A DNA stretch of 64,000 nucleotides from contig JBCCMA010000001.1 in NCBI GenBank assembly GCA_039026595.1, positions 52,648 to 116,647 on the forward strand, written 5' to 3'. The translations under genes and the position numbers were made by a program. Source of the DNA: JBCCMA01 sp039026595 (GTDB lineage Bacteria; Pseudomonadota; Gammaproteobacteria; Steroidobacterales; JBCCMA01). Position 1 is the stretch's first letter; each line of letters starts with the position of its first letter. Positions 9,501-17,110 of this stretch are shown here, piece after piece. The notes below the pieces were generated by a model. It was not told where the DNA came from. It did not search any database and saw nothing but the letters and a program-made list of their open reading frames with translations.

Positions 9501-10190
9501 CATCTTGGCGCGCGGGTGATAAACGCCCGTATCCGGGTAGGACTCCGGCGGCGCGACATCAAGCTGACCTTTTAACCCGCTGCCGTCAGATGCATAACGG
9601 TTGAGCAACAGTCGGATCAGGTTGGCAATATTGGCCTGTGAACCCGCCAGCCAGTACTGCATGACAAGAAAATACGCACGGACGTCCTGCGCGGTACCGG
9701 GCACGTACTTCAGGAGACTCGGCAGACGCGCCAGCATGGCGAGCTGCTTGGCGCCCTTCTGGCCTTTGCCTTTGCTCGAGCCCCGCAGCTTCTTGAGCAA
9801 AGCCAACGGGCCCTTCGCCTTTTCGCTCATGGAGAACTGACCGACGCGGGTCAGTTTCATCACATCACCGTCGCTCATGAAACAGACCATGGCATCGCAG
9901 TGGTCACGGCGCGCTTTCAGCGCCGGCAGAACGGCTCGAATGTGGTCATCGAGGAAAAGCATGCAGGCGATGACCATGTCAGCACGCCCGATGTCCGCAA
10001 CACAGCGCTCAACACCAGCGGGATCGTGCGCCCATTCGCCGCTGCAGTGCATATCGAGCGTCAGGTTGGGCATGCTCTGGCGCAGCTCGGCGAGCGCGCG
10101 CGTCGCCGCGCTGGCCAAATGGCCGTCGAGCGTGACCAGAACAACGCGATAAGGCGCGTCGCTAACGACCGAAATGCGCTTTGGCTTCAT
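6504..10190 (-). CDS. bchH: Magnesium chelatase porphyrin-binding subunit H
   Basis: BchH is the large catalytic, porphyrin-binding subunit of Mg chelatase and also presents Mg-protoporphyrin to BchM. The 1228-residue length and CobN-like blocks fit: YRVVLVTLDGHLASAA at the start, GTVGLLLMRSYVLAGNSVHYD, LHFGTHGALEFMPGKQVG and the C-terminal TNTMGLSATTGQVDPWVYQ. The start at 10190 lies 29 bp inside bchB. It is kept because the motif YRVVLVTLD follows closely and the next in-frame Met falls inside the domain. It is the longest gene of the operon. Confidence 0.97.
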   Translation of the reverse strand: MKPKRISVVSDAPYRVVLVTLDGHLASAATRALAELRQSMPNLTLDMHCSGEWAHDPAGVERCVADIGRADMVIACMLFLDDHIRAVLPALKARRDHCDAMVCFMSDGDVMKLTRVGQFSMSEKAKGPLALLKKLRGSSKGKGQKGAKQLAMLARLPSLLKYVPGTAQDVRAYFLVMQYWLAGSQANIANLIRLLLNRYASDGSGLKGQLDVAPPESYPDTGVYHPRAKMRVTDRLGQLPRAKKDTRGTVGLLLMRSYVLAGNSVHYDRVIAQLEGLGYRVIPAFASGLDARPAVEKFFMRDGKSVVDAVVSLTGFSLVGGPAFNDADAAAQMLARLDVPYLAAHATEFQSLAEWRQSERGLLPVETTMMVAIPELDGAIAPTLFAGREGGAGRQEDRDMVAHGDRVASLARRVDRLVSLKRTPRAERKIGLVLFNFPPNAGATGTAAFLSVFSSLLNTLKALAAAGYDVEVPESVDALREALLEGNRETYGTDANVLAQIPTDDHVRREPHLGEIEAQWGPAPGKVLANGQGVFVLGRAFGNAIVTVQPPFGYEGDPMRLLFEKDHVPTHAFSAFYRYLREDAGLSAVLHFGTHGALEFMPGKQVGMSDQCWPERLIGDLPNFYLYAANNPSEGVIAKRRSSATLISYLTPPVVQAQLYKGLAELQASIDRYRGLPPEDDERVSLVDTIQGQAAALEMAASEPAWRKDQTVPADERIQSLRAELMELQATLIPVGLHVVGEPMSDSERLAMLTASADAAGDNRVTSDMLEQIASGELSVSGDDHVASLVRMNRELTHCPESDAIIHALDGGFIPPVVGGDLIKSPDILPTGRNLHGFDPFRLPTQHAMREGARQAQLLLDEHGKSGQPLPESIAFVLWGTDNIKSEGRPIAQALSLMGAEPRYDNYGRLCGAKLTDLESLGRPRIDVLMTLSGIFRDILPHQAQMLAEAAYLAATADEPLDMNYVRKHALSHMEETGCDLETAALRVFSNADGAYGSNVNHLVDNGRWEDEDELAEAYSRRKCFAFGRDGVATRQPEVLSQALGKVDLAYQNLESVELGVTTVDHYFDTLGGITRAARRASGRDVEVYIGDQTSGRDAVRTLKSQVAIETRSRVLNPQWYESMLEHGYEGVRHIETHVTNTMGLSATTGQVDPWVYQHMTETFLLDPEMRERLAELNPAASARVAGRLMEAHERNYWSPDEDTLQQLKDAGDEFDDRLEGIDKVVAA

Positions 10191-11724
10191 AGAGTGTGTC
10201 TAGGTTGATTTGTCCGAGACCGCGCTCACGCGCGAACGTCTCGGTGTTACGGCGCGCTTTCCCGCGCACGAAGAACGGAATACGGGACAGCGCCTGCTGC
10301 GCATCGTCCGACCAGCAGAGCGTGTCTGCCGCCGCTTCGGACGCGTCTTCTTCCTGCGCGTGCCGCTCGGCTGACGAGGCACGCGACAGGTGCGAGGCCT
10401 TGACCGAATCGTTGAATTCAAAGTCCTCGCGGAACATGCCGAGCAGGTGCTCCTCAAGTCCCATCATCAGCGGATGCACCCACGTATCGAACAGCACGTT
10501 GGCGCCCTCGAATCCCATCACCGGCGAATACGATGCGGGGAAGTCCTGCACATGCACCGGCGATGAAATCACCGCGCAGGCCACGCCGAGCCGCTTGGCG
10601 ATATGGCGCTCCATTTGCGTGCCGAGCACCATCTCGGGCTGCAGATCGATTACGCGCTGCTCAACGTCGAGATAGTCATCGGTGATCAGCGGCTCGACGC
10701 CGTAGCGCTTGGCGGCGGCGCGAATATCACGTGCATATTCACGGGTGTAGGTACCGATACCCACCACCTCAAAGCCCATTTCTTCGTCCGCCACTCGGGC
10801 GGCAGCGAGCGCGTGCGTCGCGTCGCCAAAAATAAATACTCGCTTGCCGGTCAGGTACGTCGAGTCGATCGAGCGCGAATACCACGGCATCCGTGAGTTT
10901 TGCTTGTCCAGCACGGGAGCCGGATCTACGCCTGCGACCTCCGCAACTTCGCGTACAAAGTCACAGGTTGCGCCCATGCCGATCGGGACCGTCTGAACCA
11001 TGGGCTGCTTGAAGGCGCGCTGTAGCCAGCGGGCCGCCGTCTCACCGGTTTCGGGGTACAACACCACGTTGAAGTCGGCGGAACCCAGATCGGCAATGTC
11101 GGCAGGCGAGGCGTGCAACGGCGCGGTCTTGTGGACGTCAACGCCCAGCTCGTTCAGAAGCCGAGTGATCTCGACGATGTCATCGCGATGCCGGAAGCCC
11201 AGTGCGGTGGGCCCAAGCAGATTGCACGTGGGTCGACGCGACGGATCACGCGGCGCGCGTTCGGTGCCCGGCGCTGGCGCATGCGGCCCGGCCAGAGCCC
11301 GCACGATGTGATAGAAGGTCTCGGACGCGCCCCAGTTTTCTTTCCGCTGATACGACGGCAGTTCGAGCGGAATGATCGGAATGGGCAGATTCATCGCTTC
11401 GGTCAGACCGGCCGGGTCATCCTGAATGAGCTCCGCCGTGCACGACGCACCGACGATCATCGCCTGCGGCGTAAAACGCTCGTAGGCATCTCGAACGGAA
11501 TTCTGGAACAGCTCGGCCGTGTCCTTGCCCAGGTCGCGTGCCTCAAAGGTGGTGTAGGTGACCGGCGGTCGCGCGTTGTTTCGCTCGATCATCGTGAACA
11601 ACAGATCCGCGTAGGTATCACCCTGCGGAGCATGCAACACGTAGTGCATATCCTTCATGGCCGTGGCCACGCGCATGGCGCCCACGTGCGGCGGGCCTTC
11701 GTACGTCCAGACGGTGAGCTTCAT
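10162..11724 (-). CDS. bchB: Dark protochlorophyllide reductase subunit B
   Basis: BchB forms the catalytic NB complex of the light-independent protochlorophyllide reductase, reducing ring D before bacteriochlorophyll formation. The 520-residue protein has the unusual cluster ligand Asp36 (in HAPQGDTYAD) and C95 (VGASCTAEL) at the positions known from Rhodobacter. It ends in the usual small PCP-reductase-like C-terminal domain, ending LDTLYEAKAHFGR. Overlaps are 4 bp with bchN and 29 bp with bchH, the longest overlap in the operon. Confidence 0.97.
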   Translation of the reverse strand: MKLTVWTYEGPPHVGAMRVATAMKDMHYVLHAPQGDTYADLLFTMIERNNARPPVTYTTFEARDLGKDTAELFQNSVRDAYERFTPQAMIVGASCTAELIQDDPAGLTEAMNLPIPIIPLELPSYQRKENWGASETFYHIVRALAGPHAPAPGTERAPRDPSRRPTCNLLGPTALGFRHRDDIVEITRLLNELGVDVHKTAPLHASPADIADLGSADFNVVLYPETGETAARWLQRAFKQPMVQTVPIGMGATCDFVREVAEVAGVDPAPVLDKQNSRMPWYSRSIDSTYLTGKRVFIFGDATHALAAARVADEEMGFEVVGIGTYTREYARDIRAAAKRYGVEPLITDDYLDVEQRVIDLQPEMVLGTQMERHIAKRLGVACAVISSPVHVQDFPASYSPVMGFEGANVLFDTWVHPLMMGLEEHLLGMFREDFEFNDSVKASHLSRASSAERHAQEEDASEAAADTLCWSDDAQQALSRIPFFVRGKARRNTETFARERGLGQINLDTLYEAKAHFGR

Positions 11725-13001
11725 ACAGACAAGGCCTCGCGTCGTGTTAATGGGCGCGCAAACAATTCGGCGCAGTCGCCCGCTTGTTCAAAGCCGTGGA
11801 TGGGGGTGAACAGCAATTCGATGGACCACTTGGTGGTAATGCCCACAGCCTCAAGCGGATTTGCGAGGCCGAGTCCGCACACAACGATGTCGGGCATGGC
11901 CTCCTTACAGCGGTCGAGCTGCTTGTCGACATCCTGGCCTTCGCTCAATTGAATATCGGCCGGCATCAGCTCGAGCTCGCAATCGAGGTGCTGACGGTGC
12001 AAGTAAGGCGAACCTACCTCGACCGCATGCATGTTCATTTCACGCACCAGAAAGCGGGCGAGGGGAACCTCAAGTTGCGAGTCCGGAAAAAAGAAGATCC
12101 GCTTGCCGTCGAGCAGGTCACGCGAGTGCTCCAGCGCAGCTCGTGCACGCTTACGCGGTGCGGCTGTGACCCGCTCGAACAGCGCCGGGTCGACACCGAA
12201 GTAATCCGCCGCAGCGCGGAACCACTGGGTGGTACCCTCCTCGCCCAAAGGGAAAGGCGCCGCAATACGCTGCGCCCCCCGACGCTCGAGCGCGGCGGCC
12301 GTTTCACCCAAAAACGGTTGAGCCAGCAGGTAGCGCGTCTGCGCCCCGACGGCGGGCAGGTCAACCGCGCTGCGGGGCGGCAGGAAATCTACGTCCCGGA
12401 TACCGAGCTCCGAGAACAGGCGGCGGAACTGGTCCTCCACCACATCGGCCAGCGTTCCCACCACCAGTAGTGACGGCGCGGACACCTCAGGGGCCTCGGG
12501 CATTTCCGGCACCAATGAGGCCAGGCAGGCGTCCTCACCCTGAGTAAATGTGGTTTCGATCCCACTGCCGGAGTAATTGAGGACCCGTACGTGATGCAGA
12601 TACTTGGCGGACAGCCGCTCTGCCGCGCGCGAGAGATCCAGCTTGATCACCTCGGACGGGCACGAGCCGACGAGAAATAACATTTTAATGTCGGGACGCC
12701 GGGCCAGCAGCCGGTCGACCTCGCGATCGAGTTCCTCGTTGGCGTCAGCGAGACCAGCGAGATCACGCTCATCAATAATGGCGGTACCGAACCGCGGCTC
12801 GGCAAAAATCATCACGCCGGCGGCGGACTGCATAAGGTGGGCGCACGTGCGCGAACCGACGATCAGGAAAAACGCGTCCTGAATCTTGCGGTGCATCCAG
12901 ACGATGCCGGTGAGCCCACAAAAGACCTCACGCTGACCGCGTTGTCGGATCACCGGCGGCGCATCGCACCCATCGCGCCGTTTGAGAACAGACGTTTTCA
13001 C
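11721..13001 (-). CDS. bchN: Dark protochlorophyllide reductase subunit N
   Basis: BchN is the partner of BchB in the NB catalytic complex. Of its 426 residues, the three expected [4Fe-4S] ligands are visible at C28 (REVFCGLTG), C53 (GSRTCAHLMQ) and C114 (VGSCPSEVIK); the fourth ligand is Asp36 of BchB. The motif GSGIETTFTQGED is also conserved. The gene overlaps both bchF and bchB by 4 bp. Confidence 0.97.
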   Translation of the reverse strand: MKTSVLKRRDGCDAPPVIRQRGQREVFCGLTGIVWMHRKIQDAFFLIVGSRTCAHLMQSAAGVMIFAEPRFGTAIIDERDLAGLADANEELDREVDRLLARRPDIKMLFLVGSCPSEVIKLDLSRAAERLSAKYLHHVRVLNYSGSGIETTFTQGEDACLASLVPEMPEAPEVSAPSLLVVGTLADVVEDQFRRLFSELGIRDVDFLPPRSAVDLPAVGAQTRYLLAQPFLGETAAALERRGAQRIAAPFPLGEEGTTQWFRAAADYFGVDPALFERVTAAPRKRARAALEHSRDLLDGKRIFFFPDSQLEVPLARFLVREMNMHAVEVGSPYLHRQHLDCELELMPADIQLSEGQDVDKQLDRCKEAMPDIVVCGLGLANPLEAVGITTKWSIELLFTPIHGFEQAGDCAELFARPLTRREALSV

Positions 13002-13558
13002 AACATGTCTCCCGCCATGACTCGGGGCCCGCGCACCGCGGGTTCATTGCGTGCAAGCCGGAACTTCCACAGAAACTGGGCCGCGTTGACCACGTAGGCG
13101 GCGTAGGCCGCCAGTGCGAGCCACATCTGACCGGTTACCCCAAGCCACCCGAGGCCCACGGCTGCCAAATAAGCGGTATGCAGCACCAGTACGAGCATGC
13201 TGAACACGTCTTCATAGAAAAAAGGACGGGCAAACAGATACTTGTCGAAGACCGCCTTTTCCCATAGCGATCCCGTGATCATGATCGTGTAGAGAGCCAG
13301 CGTTTTGATCACCACCGACCAGGTGGCGATCTCCGCACCCACACCGGTGGTCAGGAATCGGACCACCAGCACCAGAGACACAAGGAAAATCGCGAACTGC
13401 ACGGGCGCCAGCACGCCCTGCACCAGCGTCCAGCGGGTGCTATCGCGTCGGGCGCGCTGATCCGGCGTATATAAAGTACGCGGCGTTGAAACAGGTTGAC
13501 TGGGCGGCGGCACGTTCTTGTTTCTGTGGTCAAAAGGGACCGACCCAGTGCCTCCCAA
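12998..13558 (-). CDS. bchF: 3-vinyl bacteriochlorophyllide hydratase
   Basis: BchF hydrates the C3 vinyl group of chlorophyllide or bacteriochlorophyllide a on the way to bacteriochlorophyll a. This 186-residue membrane protein contains the family stretch WEKAVFDKYLFARPFFYEDV and about four hydrophobic helices. It is the first gene of the ten-gene minus-strand operon. A candidate promoter (TTGACA at 13611-13616 and TAGATT at 13588-13593 on the minus strand) lies just upstream, overlapped by a PpsR-like site. The first 35 residues look disordered; a shorter start is possible. Confidence 0.95.
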   Translation of the reverse strand: MGGTGSVPFDHRNKNVPPPSQPVSTPRTLYTPDQRARRDSTRWTLVQGVLAPVQFAIFLVSLVLVVRFLTTGVGAEIATWSVVIKTLALYTIMITGSLWEKAVFDKYLFARPFFYEDVFSMLVLVLHTAYLAAVGLGWLGVTGQMWLALAAYAAYVVNAAQFLWKFRLARNEPAVRGPRVMAGDML

Positions 13559-13587
13559 AAGGGCAGCAAAGTGGATCGGTTACCCTG

Positions 13588-13616
13588 AATCTAAGCCCGG
13601 TAGGCAGCACTGTCAA
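13588..13616 (-). promoter_or_regulatory. Predicted bchF operon promoter
   Basis: On the minus strand a perfect -35 box TTGACA (13616-13611) is followed after 17 bp by TAGATT (13593-13588, four of six consensus bases). The ATG of bchF is 30 bp further on. The -35 box is also one end of a PpsR-like site, which would let PpsR block polymerase directly. Confidence 0.55.
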
Positions 13617-13644
13617 CAAACATGTACGTCATGTTTTCTTGACA
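13611..13644. promoter_or_regulatory. Two back-to-back PpsR/CrtJ-like operator sites
   Basis: The known PpsR/CrtJ site is TGT-N12-ACA. Bases 13611-13628 read TGTCAACAAACATGTACG and 13627-13644 read CGTCATGTTTTCTTGACA. Each fits with one mismatch. The first, read on the opposite strand, is almost the same sequence as the second, so the two sites are mirror images sharing two bases. Both contain a perfect TTGACA that faces one of the two divergent transcription units. An inner palindrome, ACATG-N5-CATGT, spans 13620-13634. Confidence 0.6.
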
Positions 13645-13723
13645 TTCGAGCGGGTTGCGCGCTTAGTGGTAGCCGACGTGCTGCGCATGTCGGGACGGGG
13701 TGTATAGTCCAACGACCGCATCC

Positions 13724-13742
13724 ACAGGCCTGGGAGGCCTGT
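13724..13742 (+). promoter_or_regulatory. Hairpin covering the ppaA ribosome-binding site
   Basis: ACAGGCC (13724-13730) and GGCCTGT (13736-13742) form a perfect 7-bp stem with loop TGGGA. The Shine-Dalgarno GGGAGG (13732-13737) sits in the loop and the 3' arm, and the ppaA ATG follows at 13747. The fold would hide the ribosome-binding site in the mRNA. Confidence 0.55.
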
Positions 13743-13746
13743 CGCA

Positions 13747-14619
13747 ATGACGACGCATCCCACTGACGACGAGCAAGAAGCTCGTTGTGACGACCGGGCG
13801 ACGCCTGATTCTTGTGATCAATCGTCGCTTCTGGCCCGGACTATTGAGGGGGAGATCATCCCGCGCCTGATGATGACGGTAAATGTGCTACCCAATCCGC
13901 TGTCTCTGGAGCAAGCTCGCGACGTTAGCGGCTTGTTCGAGGACAATGAGGAGCTGATCGCCGAGCTGATTCGGCTACTCCTTAACCACGATGCGCGGGT
14001 GTCCGTCGAATTCCTGAGCGGTCTGCGGTCGCGCGGAGCCACGCTTCGGGACATGTATCTGGACCTTCTCGCACCGGCGGCCCGTCAGCTCGGGGTTATG
14101 TGGGAAGAGGACACGGCCAACTTCGCCCAGGTCACCGTCGGCGTCAGCCGACTACACCAGATTCTGCTTCAGTTCAGCCCGCTGTTTTGCGCCGAGGCTC
14201 CGGACAACCACAACGGTCGAACGGCAGCCATTTTTGCGCTGCCGGGCGAATCGCACACGTTCGGTATCTTCATGGTCGTCGAGTTCTTCCGACGCGCCGG
14301 CTGGACCGTCTACAGCGGCACGCTCAGCGAAGACAGCGCCGTTAAACAGCTGTTGAGCACCCACGAGGTGGATGTTTTTGGGGTATCCGTCAGCGCCGAG
14401 CGCCATTTGACCGAACTACCCGAACGCATCGCCCGCCTGCGCGCGGCGTCCCGTAACCCGGAAATGAAAGTGATTTGCGGCGGTCACGCTTTTCTCCGGG
14501 ACAGCACCCTGCATACCAGTATCGGGGCGGACGGGTTCGCCGAGGACGGCCGCCGTGCTGTCGAACTTGCCAATACACTGGTCAAGATCAATGCAGCGAC
14601 GCAGCCCGGTACCGCTTGA
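13747..14619 (+). CDS. ppaA: PpaA/AerR-type cobalamin-binding photosynthesis regulator
   Basis: PpaA/AerR binds vitamin B12 and works with PpsR/CrtJ as its antirepressor, adjusting pigment gene expression to light and oxygen. The 290-residue protein has a variable N-terminus, a helical region with LGVMWEEDTANFAQVTVG (about residues 115-135) and a Rossmann-like B12-binding domain. In that domain LPGESHTFG carries H170, the likely cobalamin ligand by analogy with AerR, and the later VFGVSVS and VICGGHAF segments fit the fold. It is divergent from bchF and lies directly upstream of ppsR, the classic arrangement. SD GGGAGG lies at 13732, inside a hairpin. Confidence 0.9.
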   Translation: MTTHPTDDEQEARCDDRATPDSCDQSSLLARTIEGEIIPRLMMTVNVLPNPLSLEQARDVSGLFEDNEELIAELIRLLLNHDARVSVEFLSGLRSRGATLRDMYLDLLAPAARQLGVMWEEDTANFAQVTVGVSRLHQILLQFSPLFCAEAPDNHNGRTAAIFALPGESHTFGIFMVVEFFRRAGWTVYSGTLSEDSAVKQLLSTHEVDVFGVSVSAERHLTELPERIARLRAASRNPEMKVICGGHAFLRDSTLHTSIGADGFAEDGRRAVELANTLVKINAATQPGTA

Positions 14620-14667
14620 TCGGCCTGCACGACATGACTTTCTGAGCTCTTCCCAGACGTTTTTGCC

Positions 14668-16098
14668 ATGACCTCCCGCTCCCAATCCAGCAGCCAGATC
14701 GCAAAACGCTACGCGAGTAGCATTCAGGTCGACGCAATGCGCCAGATTCTGGCGGGCGCGAACGACATCGCGCTGGTTATTGATCGCAAGGGCGTTGTGC
14801 GCGACGTTGCAGCAGAGCACGACAAGGACATTTTGTCGCTTGCGGGAGGCTGGGTCGGTTCACCCTGGATCGACACGGTGACGACCGAGAGCCGGCCCAA
14901 GGTGGAGTCGATTCTGCGAGCCACCGAAACCGATCGGCCGTCGCGCTGGCGGCATTTGAACCACCCGTCACCGAGCGACGGACCGGATCTGCCCGTCATG
15001 TACCGCGCCTTCGGACTGGGAGAGCCGTCGTACCGCATTGTCATGGGTCGTGACCTGCGCCCTATGTCATCACTGCAGCAACAACTGCTCGATGTTCAGC
15101 AATCGATCGAGCGGGACTATGCGCGTCTGTACCACGCCGAAACCCGCTATCGCATGCTATTCCAGGTGTCATCCGAAGCGGTACTGATCGTAGACGCCGG
15201 CAGCGGCCAGGTGATCGAGGCCAATCCCGCGGCGGCGGCGCTGTTTGACCAACCCGTCAACAAGGTCATCGGTCAGCCCCTCGCCAAGTTCTTTGCGCGG
15301 GGCGAAGCCGACGCGCTTGCCGCCATGCAAGCCCGCCTCAGCGCAGCTGGCAAACCCGAGGAACTCACCGGAACCACGCGCGATGGCGATTCGATGACGA
15401 TCGCCGCAACCTTCCTGCGCCATGATTCGTCCCCGCTGGCGCTGCTGCGCCTGCATCCCGCTGGAACGTCAATGACCGAACGCAGCAGTGGCGGACCATC
15501 GGTGGCACTTGAGGTGATGGAACGCTCACCCGACGCGTTTGTGATCACCGATTTGAATGGGCGAATACTCACCGTTAATGACGCCTTCATTTCACTGTGC
15601 CAGGTTGCTTCCGAACTGCAGCTTGTCAATCAACCTCTGGACCAGTGGGTCGGTCGGCCCGGTGTCGATGTGGATGTACTGCGCAAAAACCTGAAACAGC
15701 GTGGCGAAATTCGGCACTTTGCCACGCGGATCAACCCCGAATACGGGGCCAGCGTGGACGTCGAATTATCCGCCGTGGCCGTCAAAGACGGCGAGTTGCC
15801 CTGCCTCGGCTTCGTGATCAGACATGTTATGCGCCCGGCCCGCAGTGCCACGATGGCCAGCCAGCCCATGGTGCGTACGCTGGAGCAAATGACCGAACTG
15901 GTCGGCCAAGTGCCCATGAAGGATCTCGTCCGGGAAACGACCGACATCATTGAAAGAATGTGCATCGAGGCGGCGCTCAAATTGACCACAAACAACCGGG
16001 CCTCTGCCGCCGACATGCTGGGCCTTTCGCGCCAGAGCCTTTACGTCAAGCTCAATAGATATGGCATTGGAGAGCCAAGAGGCGACGACGCAGCCTGA
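14668..16098 (+). CDS. ppsR: Photosynthesis gene repressor PpsR/CrtJ
   Basis: PpsR represses bch, crt and puc genes under oxygen by binding TGT-N12-ACA sites. The 476 residues comprise an N-terminal PAS-like domain (about 20-130), PAS1 from about 161 (RYRMLFQVSSEAVLIVDAG), PAS2 from about 281 (ALEVMERSPDAFVITDLNG) and a C-terminal Fis-type helix-turn-helix (about 440-465, SAADMLGLSRQSLYVKLNRYG). C311 in PAS2 and C432 at the edge of the HTH are candidate redox cysteines; in Rhodobacter a cysteine in the HTH domain is the oxygen-responsive one. The gene begins 48 bp after ppaA, with no clear Shine-Dalgarno. Confidence 0.94.
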   Translation: MTSRSQSSSQIAKRYASSIQVDAMRQILAGANDIALVIDRKGVVRDVAAEHDKDILSLAGGWVGSPWIDTVTTESRPKVESILRATETDRPSRWRHLNHPSPSDGPDLPVMYRAFGLGEPSYRIVMGRDLRPMSSLQQQLLDVQQSIERDYARLYHAETRYRMLFQVSSEAVLIVDAGSGQVIEANPAAAALFDQPVNKVIGQPLAKFFARGEADALAAMQARLSAAGKPEELTGTTRDGDSMTIAATFLRHDSSPLALLRLHPAGTSMTERSSGGPSVALEVMERSPDAFVITDLNGRILTVNDAFISLCQVASELQLVNQPLDQWVGRPGVDVDVLRKNLKQRGEIRHFATRINPEYGASVDVELSAVAVKDGELPCLGFVIRHVMRPARSATMASQPMVRTLEQMTELVGQVPMKDLVRETTDIIERMCIEAALKLTTNNRASAADMLGLSRQSLYVKLNRYGIGEPRGDDAA

Positions 16099-16154
16099 TT
16101 TTTCGCGCATTCCAGCCGTACCCAGCCGTGCGGCCAGTGTCTAGTTTGGTTAAC

Positions 16155-16195
16155 TGTCAATTTTGCTTGACTGATTTTTGGCCACAAGCTAGGTT
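16155..16195 (+). promoter_or_regulatory. PpsR-like site and promoter before bchG
   Basis: Bases 16155-16172, TGTCAATTTTGCTTGACT, match TGT-N12-ACA except the last base and form the dyad TGTCAA/TTGACT. The right half (TTGACT, 16167-16172) can serve as a -35 box, with TAGGTT (16190-16195) as the -10 after 17 bp. Transcription would then begin at or very near the bchG ATG at 16202. Confidence 0.6.
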
Positions 16196-16201
16196 GAGGC
16201 T

Positions 16202-17110
16202 ATGTCACGCGCGACCACACATCCAGCGGTGGTCAGCCGCCCCGCGTGGACGGCTTACCTTGAGCTTCTGAAACCCATCACGTGGTTTCCGCCCATGTGG
16301 GCATTTGCCTGTGGATTGGTTGCCTCCGGTGCGCTTCTGGGTGATCGCTGGCTGTTCGTTCTCGGCGGTATCGCGCTGACCGGACCACTGGTCTGCGGCA
16401 CCTCGCAGGTGGTCAACGACTGGTTCGACCGCCATGTTGACGCCATCAACGAACCGCATCGCCCCATTCCATCTGGCCGCGTCCCCGAACAACGCGCGCT
16501 GTTCTTTGCCATCGCGTGGACCGGCGTCTCGTTTATTGTGGCGGCCCTTCTGGGCCCGTGGGTGTTTGCCGCCACGGTCGTCGCTCAGATTCTGGCCTGG
16601 GCCTACAGTGCGCCGCCGTTTCGTCTGAAACTGAACGGATGGTGGGGCAACGCAGCGGTCGGAGCGTGCTACGAGGGTCTGCCATGGCTAACCGCGGCCG
16701 CCGTGTTGAGCGCCGCCGCGCCCACGTGGCATTCGTGGGCCGCCGCCGCGCTCTACAGCCTTGGCGCGCACGGCATCATGACGCTGAATGATTTCAAGTC
16801 GATCGAGGGCGACCGCAAGACAGGTGTTCGGTCGCTGCCCGCGCGCTATGGCGCCGATGTCGGTGCCCAACTCGCCTGTTTGTTCATGGTGGTGCCGCAG
16901 ATCGGGGTTATCGCGCTGCTGCACATCCTGGGACAGCCTGTCTATGCTGGCGGGGTCGGCCTTTTGCTGCTGGGTCAACTGCTGCTGATGCGGCGGCTCG
17001 CCACCGATCCGAAACGCCTAGCGCCTTGGTACAACGCCACCGGTGTGGCGCTCTACGTCAGCGGCATGATGCTAACGGCGTTCGCCATTCGCAGCGTGCT
17101 TCTGCCATGA
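16202..17110 (+). CDS. bchG: Bacteriochlorophyll a synthase
   Basis: BchG is an inner-membrane UbiA-type prenyltransferase that esterifies bacteriochlorophyllide a with a C20 alcohol. The 302-residue protein has the first Asp-rich motif NDWFDRHVDAINEPHRPIPSGR's core NDxxDxxxD (from N72) and the second motif LNDFKSIEGDRKTG, with about eight hydrophobic helices and the APPFRLKLNGWWGN segment. The ATG lies only 6 bp after a candidate -10 box, so the mRNA may have almost no leader. The stop overlaps the next start (ATGA). Confidence 0.95.
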   Translation: MSRATTHPAVVSRPAWTAYLELLKPITWFPPMWAFACGLVASGALLGDRWLFVLGGIALTGPLVCGTSQVVNDWFDRHVDAINEPHRPIPSGRVPEQRALFFAIAWTGVSFIVAALLGPWVFAATVVAQILAWAYSAPPFRLKLNGWWGNAAVGACYEGLPWLTAAAVLSAAAPTWHSWAAAALYSLGAHGIMTLNDFKSIEGDRKTGVRSLPARYGADVGAQLACLFMVVPQIGVIALLHILGQPVYAGGVGLLLLGQLLLMRRLATDPKRLAPWYNATGVALYVSGMMLTAFAIRSVLLP

